DNA of 64,000 bases from JBOFHT01 sp051649785 (GTDB lineage: Archaea; Methanobacteriota; Methanobacteria; Methanobacteriales; Methanobacteriaceae). Both the position numbers and the translations under genes were made by a program. This document shows positions 57,449-64,000 of this stretch, one piece after another. The first letter of the stretch is position 1, and each line of letters begins with the position of its first letter. Under the pieces are notes generated by a model. It had not been told where the DNA came from, did not search any database, and saw nothing but the letters and a program-made list of their open reading frames with translations. The stretch is from assembly GCA_051649785.1 (NCBI GenBank), contig JBOFHT010000008.1, positions 26,255 through 90,254 of the forward strand. Direction: 5' to 3'.

Positions 57449-58573
57449 ATGGGAATTGAAGATATTTTATTATATGATGAAACAATATTTCAGGAATTAA
57501 GTGCATTTGATCCAGATTATATGCCTGAAAACTACAAATACCGAGATTCACAAGTGGAAGCTATGGCTATGTGCGTTAGGCCTGCACTAAAAAATTCAAG
57601 CCCTATAAATTCTGTAATACTGGGAAGTTGTGCTACAGGTAAGACAACAGCTATTCATAAACTTTTTGAAGTTGTTGAAAATACTTCAGAAAAAGTTATA
57701 TGTGCATATATTAACTGCCAAATTTATACAACACGTTATGGAATTTTTTCACAAATCCATAAGAAAGTTTTTGGCTATAGTCCCCCTGATAGTGGTGTGC
57801 CATTTTCAAGAATTTATGAAAAAATAATGGAACATTTATCCAAAGAAGGGAAATCATTAGTTGTAGCTTTAGATGATGTTGATTATTTATTCCATGAAAA
57901 ACAAGCTAATAAAATATTTTATGACATATTACGTGCTCATGAAGAGTATTCTGGAGTTAGAAGCTCTATTTTTGCAATTACATCAGACATAGAATTTAGA
58001 TTTGCATTAGATAGAAATGTAGATACTGTTTTTATTCCTCAAGAAATTAAATTCCCTCCTTACACTAGGGAAGAAGTCCTTACTATCCTTAAAGAGCGTT
58101 GTAGAATTGGTTTTTATGAAGGAGTAATTGATAATGAAATTATAGAAGCTGTAGTTGATTATAGCCGAGAAAATGGGGACTTACGATTAGGTATAGATAT
58201 TTTAAGAGTAGCTGGTAACTTAGCTGAAGGAGATGCTTCTAAAAAAATCGGAATTGAACATTTAGATAAAGCAATAGCTACACATATCCCTAGCCATTTA
58301 GCTGAAACATTAAAATCATTAAATACCCTGGAAAAAACCGTTTTAGAACTTATAATGCAATCTTCCCCTAGCCATATGACTTCTGGAAAGTTATCGGAAA
58401 TATTTATTAAACATACTGATTCTAGCTATACTAAATTTAATCAAATTATAAATAAGTTAGAATTTTTACGTCTTATTGATACTCAATTAACTGGAAAAGG
58501 AGTTAAGGGAAACTCCAGAGTAATTATTTTAAGATTTGATGTTGAAAAAATAAATAAATGTATGAACTTATAA
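57449..58573 (+). CDS. Orc1/Cdc6 replication initiator
   Basis: This 374-aa AAA+ protein shows Walker A GSCATGKTTA, Walker B VVALDDVDYLF, sensor-like AITSDIEFRFALD and the winged helix after residue 285 (LNTLEKTVLELI...KLSEIFIKH). Archaeal members bind origins and load MCM. By position after mptE it may correspond to the second paralogue (Cdc6-2) of Methanothermobacter, which is inference. AGAGATATG-type spacing precedes the ATG. Confidence 0.93.
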   Translation: MGIEDILLYDETIFQELSAFDPDYMPENYKYRDSQVEAMAMCVRPALKNSSPINSVILGSCATGKTTAIHKLFEVVENTSEKVICAYINCQIYTTRYGIFSQIHKKVFGYSPPDSGVPFSRIYEKIMEHLSKEGKSLVVALDDVDYLFHEKQANKIFYDILRAHEEYSGVRSSIFAITSDIEFRFALDRNVDTVFIPQEIKFPPYTREEVLTILKERCRIGFYEGVIDNEIIEAVVDYSRENGDLRLGIDILRVAGNLAEGDASKKIGIEHLDKAIATHIPSHLAETLKSLNTLEKTVLELIMQSSPSHMTSGKLSEIFIKHTDSSYTKFNQIINKLEFLRLIDTQLTGKGVKGNSRVIILRFDVEKINKCMNL

Positions 58574-58972
58574 TAATATTAGCTAAATTATTGATTCTAG
58601 GAATATTAAATTAATTAACATTTAAATTTTATTTAAATCCTGATTAAATATTATATGGAATTTAGTTAAATATTAGTTAAATAGATAAATATTAGATAAA
58701 AAGGTAAAACAATCCTAATAGCTAGTGGAGTATGAGCAATAAATGGGGTGTAAGCTTTTTAGATAGCTATTAGTTTGAAATAACTAATTTATCACATATT
58801 TATCAATTTTCAAATTAAAATATTGGATTTTAATCTGAACTAGATTTTAACCTAATTTAACTAAGATATACTATATTATATAAACAAACCTAAAATCATT
58901 ACAATAATTAAATACCTTAATAAGATCGTGTCAGACTTAAAGAATATTTAATTAATAATTGATTATTCCTAT
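58574..58972. other. Intergenic region downstream of orc1/cdc6
   Basis: This 399-nt gap contains a perfect 10-bp inverted repeat, CTAATAGCTA at 58715-58724 and TAGCTATTAG at 58764-58773, and next to it a TTTGAAA/TTTTCAAA pair. It is between convergent genes. An origin-like role is possible but weakly supported. Confidence 0.45.
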
Positions 58973-59161
58973 TTACAATCCAAATAAGACTGTAGGGTTT
59001 GGTGATACAATAATAGATATTATGCTTAGTGCAAATACTCCTAAAATTAAGAGTAGTGCAACACAAGACTTAATATCAACTTGATTTAAATCAAAGCTAG
59101 AAAAACCTTGATTTCTTTTTCTTAAATCACTTTTGTAATAACTGTTAACATATCTTGACAT
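58973..59161 (-). CDS. Small single-span membrane protein, unknown
   Basis: This is a 62-aa protein with a polar N-terminus (MSRYVNSYYKSDLRKRNQG) and one membrane helix of about 25 residues near the C-terminus (VALLLILGVFALSIISIIV). GGAGAG precedes the ATG at good spacing, which supports expression. It resembles Sec61-beta in layout but lacks its sequence marks. I do not recognise the family. Confidence 0.65.
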   Translation of the reverse strand: MSRYVNSYYKSDLRKRNQGFSSFDLNQVDIKSCVALLLILGVFALSIISIIVSPNPTVLFGL

Positions 59162-59245
59162 TTTAATCTCTCCATACCATTAATAAGTTCAGCCATATAT
59201 AAAAGAAAACTCCAGTAGAGCAAGTAAAAAGTAATATTAGTTAGA

Positions 59246-59257
59246 TTTCAAGTGTAA
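59246..59257 (-). promoter_or_regulatory. Mini-ORB-like sequence
   Basis: TTTCAAGTGTAA is the reverse complement of TTACACTTGAAA, the origin-repeat core I recall for M. thermautotrophicus Cdc6-1. Only one copy was seen, in the gap between the small membrane protein and archease, 0.7 kb after orc1/cdc6. Confidence 0.4.
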
Positions 59258-59335
59258 AAAAATTATAGAAAATAAAAAGAATTATTGAAATTTAAGAAAA
59301 ATTAGGTGTTGAAATTGATTAATAAAGGTAAAAAT

Positions 59336-59866
59336 ATGACTAATAATAAAAATACAGTTAATGATACTTCTAATGATACAGTTAACAATGAAAATTTAGC
59401 TAAAAATGATATTTTAACTAAGTATAAATATTTTGAAGTAACTGCAGATATTGGATTTTATTCATACGGAAAAACAATTCCACAAGCCTTTGAAAATGCA
59501 GGATTAGCTATGTTTAATGTTATAAGCAAAACTTCAGAAGTGGATAATGTTGAAAAACGTCTTATTGAATTAAAATCGGAAGATTATGTTTCTTTACTTT
59601 ATGATTATTTAGAAGAATTATTATTTTTACATGAAACCGAATTTTTACTTTTTTCAAAGTTTAATGTTGCTATTGAAAAAATATCTACTGGCTTTAAGTT
59701 AAATGCTGAACTTTATGGGGAAATAATAAACTGGGATAAACATTCTCGTAAATCAGAAGTTAAAGCTGTTACATTCCATAAAATGGCTGTGAATAAAATA
59801 GATGAAAGCCTATTAACAAATGAAATAGAGAGTTGTTTTAAATTACAGGTCATATTAGACTTATAA
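59336..59866 (+). CDS. Archease
   Basis: This is the protein cofactor that activates RtcB RNA ligase for multiple turnovers. The fold marks are YFEVTADIGFYSYGKTIPQAFENAGLAMF, DYVSLLYDYLEELLFLHE and VKAVTFHKM; the acidic metal residues of the family are in TADIGF. An Asn-rich N-terminal tail of about 25 residues precedes the domain. ATG 59336 has AAAGGT upstream; TTG 59315 is an alternative. rtcB lies 1.5 kb downstream, separated by one unrelated gene. Confidence 0.9.
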   Translation: MTNNKNTVNDTSNDTVNNENLAKNDILTKYKYFEVTADIGFYSYGKTIPQAFENAGLAMFNVISKTSEVDNVEKRLIELKSEDYVSLLYDYLEELLFLHETEFLLFSKFNVAIEKISTGFKLNAELYGEIINWDKHSRKSEVKAVTFHKMAVNKIDESLLTNEIESCFKLQVILDL

Positions 59867-60104
59867 TATCTAAAATATTAAATATAATCTAAAATAAATA
59901 CTTAATTTCTGTGTTTCCCCAACTAAAAATATAAAGTAAAAAATCAAAAGATATATTAATAAGATGTTAATAAATATGATTATATATTCAATATAATAAT
60001 TACAATATGACATAATACTATACTAAATAATATAATATGTAATCTAATGTGAAATATAATGTGAAATAATTACCCATATCCTAATATTTCATAAAGGTGT
60101 TTAA

Positions 60105-60935
60105 ATGTTATTTTTAAAAAATAAATCTTTAAAACCACTTATTCTCTTGATTGTTTTAATAATAGCTATTAGTGGTTTAAGTATGGCTTTTGCTGAAGAA
60201 ATATCAGTTATAGCGAAGCCTTCTGTTTCAAGTTCAGGTTATGAATACAAATGGTTTTTAACTAGTTTTGACAACTACTGCCCACTTTGTAAAAATAAAA
60301 ATACTCTTACAATTAACCCTAAAAAAACTTATGAAGTCGAATTAACATGTAAATTGTGTGATGCTGATTATTGTGGAGTTACAGGCATAGAAAAGATGCC
60401 AAATCCTAAAGGATCATTAAATAAAACAAAGGAAAGTGTTTTATCTAGTGTTCAAGGAATTACAAGAGATAGAAAAGTTTTAACAATGGCTGGAATTAAA
60501 GATGCTTCTACCCGAGTTAAAAAATTTATTAATAATAATAAAGCGTTACCTAAATGGGTTGTAATTGATGATTTACAATATAGTATGGACGAATACACAT
60601 ACATCTCTAGTAAAGCCATTTTAAAAATATCAAAAGGAGATAAAAGTAATATTAACATTATCACACCTAAAAAAAGGACAGTTTCGACTGGAAAGCATGC
60701 AAAAGGAAGTATTACCAAAATAGATACTATTAATTTGGCTAAAAGAGTTTCAACTTATGTTGAGAAAAATAAAAAACTCCCTAGCTATTCTACAGCAAAA
60801 ATAAGCAAAAAAAATGTTAAAATAAGTAATAAAAATGTTATTTATCTTTTTGCAGATACCATTGATAAATCTCGCAAAACTAATAAATTACCTTCCAAAG
60901 TTACGGTAAATACTAAAAAACCTCTTATAAAGTAG
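60105..60935 (+). CDS. Exported protein with pseudomurein-binding repeats
   Basis: This is a 276-aa protein with a signal peptide (hydrophobic PLILLIVLIIAISGLSMAFAEE). Residues about 55-95 hold two CxxC pairs (NYCPLCKNK, LTCKLCDADYC), which may bind a metal outside the cell. Two pseudomurein-binding repeats follow: TRVKKFINNNKALPKWVVI...YSMDEYTYISSKAI and KRVSTYVEKNKKLPSYSTA...ISNKNVIYLFADTI. Such repeats attach proteins to the pseudomurein wall, as in the phage endopeptidases PeiW/PeiP. No protease domain is present, so this looks like a wall-bound accessory protein. Confidence 0.8.
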   Translation: MLFLKNKSLKPLILLIVLIIAISGLSMAFAEEISVIAKPSVSSSGYEYKWFLTSFDNYCPLCKNKNTLTINPKKTYEVELTCKLCDADYCGVTGIEKMPNPKGSLNKTKESVLSSVQGITRDRKVLTMAGIKDASTRVKKFINNNKALPKWVVIDDLQYSMDEYTYISSKAILKISKGDKSNINIITPKKRTVSTGKHAKGSITKIDTINLAKRVSTYVEKNKKLPSYSTAKISKKNVKISNKNVIYLFADTIDKSRKTNKLPSKVTVNTKKPLIK

Positions 60936-60955
60936 CTAATTATTTAGCTAGCTAC
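60932..60955 (+). terminator. Hairpin and T tract after wall-binding protein gene
   Basis: GTAGCTA and TAGCTAC form an inverted repeat that includes the stop codon and is followed by ACTCGTA and eight T residues. Confidence 0.55.
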
Positions 60956-61364
60956 ACTCGTATTTTTTTTAAATTTATTTCTTTTTAATTATTTTCCTAC
61001 TTAATTTTATAATTTTTATAAGAATAATATAATTAGCATTCCTCTCATTAGTAGGAAAAAGCATCAATTTTTAATACTAGTTAAAACATAAATAACTAAT
61101 GATAAAATAAATAATACTGAAGTCAGTGCTATTAAAAATTTTGATTATTATAATTATACTCTAAGTAGTAATAGGAATAATAGTAATAGAAATAATGATA
61201 ATAATGATAATACTATAACTGACAATTATAAAAATAATGTATACAATTACAATAATAACATTAATAAAAATATTAATAATAGCAATGCTAAGAATAATAA
61301 AAATAAAACTAATAAAAATAATATTAATAATATTAATTATAATTACAATAACAAGAGGACTAGT
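60936..61364. other. Intergenic AAT-rich region before rtcB
   Basis: After the terminator, 61160-61345 consists of AATAAT-type repeats that read as Asn-rich in the rtcB frame but lie before the real start. AGAGGA is the rtcB ribosome site. No gene is supported. Confidence 0.5.
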
Positions 61365-62813
61365 ATGAGTATTAAAGAACATTTAAGCCAAGTTAGAGAA
61401 AATGTTTGGGAAATTTCAAGTAGCTATAAAAAAGAAATGCGTGTCCCAGGTAGAATATATTTAAGTGAAGATAATATTAAAAACTTAGAAGAAGGGGCTG
61501 TTGAGCAAGTAGCTAATGTAGCTTGCTTGCCGGGAATTCAAAAGTTTTCTTTAGGAATGCCCGATATTCATTACGGTTATGGTTTTAGTATAGGAGGAGT
61601 AGCTGCATTTAATAGTAGAAATGGAGTTATAAGTCCCGGTGGTGTTGGTTTTGACATTAATTGTGGAGTACGTCTTGTTAAAACAAATTTAACTGAAGAT
61701 GATGTCAAACCAAAACTAAATGAAATTATAGAAAAGCTATTTATTAATATACCCTCTGGTGTTGGAAGTAAAGGTAAAATAAAGTTAGATGAGAAGAAAA
61801 TAAATGATGTTCTTGATTTTGGTGCAGAGTGGGCTGTTGAAAATGGTTATGGATGGGAAGATGATCTTAAATACTTAGAAGAAAATGGGCGAATGTTAGA
61901 TGCTGAAAGCTCCGAAGTATCTGATAAAGCAAAACGTCGTGGAATCCCTCAATTAGGTTCATTAGGTTCAGGAAATCATTTTTTAGAAATTCAAAAAGTT
62001 GAAGAAACTTATGATGATGAAGTAGCTAAGAAATTTGGATTAAATCCTGGAGAAATTACATTAATGATTCACACAGGTTCTCGTGGTTGTGGACACCAAA
62101 TATGTTCAGATTATCTTAGGTTAATGGACAAAGCATATAAAAAACATAAAATTAATATTCCAGATAGGCAATTAGCCTGTGCTCCATTAGATTCTAACGA
62201 GGCTCAAAGTTATTTTAAGGCAATGGCAGGAGCTGCAAACTATGCATGGGCAAACCGTCAAATGATACTCCACTGGGTTAGGGAATCTTTTGAAGATGTA
62301 TTTAAACAAAGTGCTGAAGATATGGAAATGAATGTTCTTTATGATGTAGCCCATAATATAGCTAAAAAAGAAGTTCATACTATTAAGGGTAAAAAAACTG
62401 AAGTTATGGTTCATAGAAAAGGAGCTACACGTGCATATGGTCCTAATAGAAAAGAAATTCCTAGTGAATATAATTCAATTGGTCAACCTGTTCTGATTCC
62501 TGGAACTATGGGAACTGCTTCATATATCCTCCATGGTACAGAATTAGCTATGGAAGAAACTTTTGGTTCAACAGCTCATGGAGCAGGACGTAAATTAAGT
62601 AGAACCCAAGCTAAGAAGATGTATGATGGCGAAACTGTTCAAAAAGAACTTGCAAATAAAGGAATAATTGTTAAAGCTAGTTCACTACCAGTAGTAGCTG
62701 AAGAGTCTCCTGAAGCTTATAAAAATGTAGATGAAGTTGTTAAAATATCACATGATACAGGAATAGCTAAATTAGTAGCTAAAGTTATACCATTAGCAGT
62801 AGCTAAAGGTTAA
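61365..62813 (+). CDS. rtcB: RNA-splicing ligase RtcB
   Basis: This GTP- and Mn-dependent ligase joins tRNA exon halves after intron removal. At 482 aa it has [31 protein letters not shown] (metal Cys), [25 protein letters not shown], and the GMP-accepting His in [12 protein letters not shown] near the C-terminus. Length is standard and there is no intein. Archease upstream is its activator. AGAGGA precedes the ATG. Confidence 0.96.
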   Translation: MSIKEHLSQVRENVWEISSSYKKEMRVPGRIYLSEDNIKNLEEGAVEQVANVACLPGIQKFSLGMPDIHYGYGFSIGGVAAFNSRNGVISPGGVGFDINCGVRLVKTNLTEDDVKPKLNEIIEKLFINIPSGVGSKGKIKLDEKKINDVLDFGAEWAVENGYGWEDDLKYLEENGRMLDAESSEVSDKAKRRGIPQLGSLGSGNHFLEIQKVEETYDDEVAKKFGLNPGEITLMIHTGSRGCGHQICSDYLRLMDKAYKKHKINIPDRQLACAPLDSNEAQSYFKAMAGAANYAWANRQMILHWVRESFEDVFKQSAEDMEMNVLYDVAHNIAKKEVHTIKGKKTEVMVHRKGATRAYGPNRKEIPSEYNSIGQPVLIPGTMGTASYILHGTELAMEETFGSTAHGAGRKLSRTQAKKMYDGETVQKELANKGIIVKASSLPVVAEESPEAYKNVDEVVKISHDTGIAKLVAKVIPLAVAKG

Positions 62814-62880
62814 TAAATATAATACAACATCATAACAATTTAAAATTAATTTAATTATAATCCAAATAAATGGTGATTTT

Positions 62881-63642
62881 TTGATAGGAATTATTGGCGG
62901 AAGTGGAGTATACAATATTACAGATGATGGAATCGATATTGAAAATAAAACAGTTCAAACCCCATTTGGTAGTGTTGAAATAGCTACTTTCAATCTTAAA
63001 GGCAAAAATGTTGCATTTATCCCCCGTCATGGAAGTGATCACTCTAATTCACCCCACAAAGTGAATTATCGTGCTAATATATGCGGATTAAAATGTATTG
63101 GTGTTGAAGAAATTATAGCTACTAATGCTGTAGGTTCTATTAATTTAGAACTTCCTCCAGGAGCTATTGTACTTCCCGATGATTTTATTGACTTTACAAG
63201 TAGGAGAGAATCTACTTTCTGGGATAATCATGTTCGCCATGTAGATTTTAGTGAACCTTATTGTAATCGTTTACGAAAAGTTATTGCTTCTACAAATAAA
63301 AATATATGCACTACTGGAAATTATATCTGTGTAGAAGGACCTAGATTTGAAACCCCTGGCGAAATTAGAATGTTTCAAAAAATAGGTGGAGACCTTGTAG
63401 GTATGACAGGATTACCTGAAGCAGTCTTAGCTAGAGAAATAGAAATGTGTTATAGTAGTATTTGTCTTGTTTCTAACTTTGGAACTTCCATATCCCCCAC
63501 GAAGCTTACTATGGATGAGGTTTTAGAAATTGCAGAGGAAAAAAATAATGAAATTCTTCAAATTATTAATGATACAATTAAAGCTTTTCCAGAAAAAGAA
63601 GATTGTAGCTGTAAACATGCTTTAGATGGTTCAGGAGCATAA
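62881..63642 (+). CDS. mtnP: Methylthioadenosine/methylthioinosine phosphorylase
   Basis: This 253-aa purine nucleoside phosphorylase of the MTAP family shows IGIIGGSGVYN, FIPRHGSDHSNSPHKVNYRAN, NYICVEGPRFETPGEIR and VGMTGLPEAVLAREIEMCY. It returns methylthioadenosine or methylthioinosine to the methionine salvage route. The start is TTG with GGTGATT upstream. The tail EDCSCKHALDGSGA has a Cys pair seen in some archaeal members. Confidence 0.93.
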   Translation: MIGIIGGSGVYNITDDGIDIENKTVQTPFGSVEIATFNLKGKNVAFIPRHGSDHSNSPHKVNYRANICGLKCIGVEEIIATNAVGSINLELPPGAIVLPDDFIDFTSRRESTFWDNHVRHVDFSEPYCNRLRKVIASTNKNICTTGNYICVEGPRFETPGEIRMFQKIGGDLVGMTGLPEAVLAREIEMCYSSICLVSNFGTSISPTKLTMDEVLEIAEEKNNEILQIINDTIKAFPEKEDCSCKHALDGSGA

Positions 63643-63680
63643 TATTAATAGAATAATGAAAATAGTATTAAAATACTTTA

Positions 63681-63755
63681 AAATATTATAAAATATTATA
63701 AAATATTATAAAATATTATAAAATATTATAAAATATTATAAAATATTATAAAATA
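63681..63755. repeat. 10-bp tandem repeat, about seven copies
   Basis: AAATATTATA is repeated perfectly seven times (63681-63750) with a partial eighth copy. It is in the gap between mtnP and the flavoprotein gene and is likely variable in copy number. Confidence 0.9.
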
Positions 63756-63901
63756 CTCAAATTATAATACATAAATAATTACCGGATTAAAATAAAAAAA
63801 TTGGAATAATTAGAATAATTAGGATAATTAAAATAAATAAAATAAAAAAATAATTAATATAACTAATATAATTACAATAAAGAATTAATATAGGCGACAA
63901 T

Positions 63902-64000
63902 ATGGCAAAAGTAATATTATTAAATGGAAGCCCTAGAAAAGAAAGTAATACACAATACACATTAGAAAAATGTGCAGAATCTATTGAGGGTGAGGGTGTT
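63902..64000 (+). CDS. NADPH-dependent FMN reductase / iron-sulfur flavoprotein (5' end only)
   Basis: This starts MAKVILLNGSPRKESNTQYT, the phosphate-binding loop of flavodoxin-fold FMN reductases. Only 33 codons are inside the window, so it cannot be said whether the Cys cluster of iron-sulfur flavoproteins follows. Confidence 0.8.
   Translation, partial: MAKVILLNGSPRKESNTQYTLEKCAESIEGEGV

Noticed and set aside
61160..61345. AAT-rich array that might be a CRISPR or satellite
   Set aside because: Units are irregular with no constant repeat or spacers; it is low-complexity DNA.

Overview
The window is AT-rich archaeal DNA from a methanogen of the order Methanobacteriales, most likely a Methanobrevibacter-like organism. 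The evidence is a TATA-binding protein, a Cdc48/VAT ATPase, FEN-1, Orc1/Cdc6, ribosomal proteins S19e, L39e, L31e and L18a, aIF6, prefoldin, an AglB oligosaccharyltransferase, coenzyme B and methanopterin genes, and a pseudomurein-binding surface protein. From memory, much of the gene order (tyrA, cdc48, ahcY, fen, hacA/aksA, tbp, serB, topA, aglB, GTPase, rpp21, S19e, PDCD5, L39e, L31e, aIF6, L18a, pfdA, ftsY) follows the Methanothermobacter backbone. Shine-Dalgarno sites of the GGTGA/GGAGG type decide many starts, and TTG starts are frequent.

Layout. 0-8.7 kb: nitroreductase end, MraY-like membrane protein, pelota, hydrolase, tyrA and two exported metallohydrolase-like paralogues. 9.3-16.9 kb: cdc48, then a type IIS restriction-modification island (RHH protein, m6A methylase, circularly permuted m5C methylase, HNH endonuclease) resembling Alw26I/Eco31I/Esp3I. 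The island is bracketed by a repeated cdc48 3' end. 17.2-26 kb: PAP2 phosphatase, ahcY, a third metallohydrolase-like protein, fen, chorismate lyase-like gene, hacA, aksA and a CYTH protein. 26.6-37.4 kb: tbp, serB with a coiled-coil extension, a 168-bp MITE, topA, aglB, DRG-like GTPase, Fap7. 37.9-44.3 kb: a ribosome and translation cluster ending in ftsY. 44.3-51.8 kb: a second accessory region with a PLD nuclease carrying a DpnI-like winged helix, then a co-directional cassette (PLD-helicase, 58-aa protein, DndD-like ATPase, Dnd-associated-like protein, B12/radical SAM protein). Two of those cassette genes are broken by single-base shifts in A runs. 52-64 kb: tautomerase, dUTPase/dCTP deaminase, acetolactate synthase-like enzyme, class V aminotransferase, mptE, orc1/cdc6, archease, pseudomurein-binding protein, rtcB, mtnP and the start of a flavoprotein.

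Cross-cutting signals. Many conserved proteins carry asparagine-rich inserts encoded by AAT/AAC-type tracts, and similar tracts fill several intergenic regions. No rRNA, tRNA or CRISPR array was found. Promoters are not called one by one because TATA-like sequence is everywhere in such AT-rich DNA.

The strongest candidates for something new are the restriction island at the cdc48 3' end and the PLD-helicase/DndD-like/radical SAM cassette.
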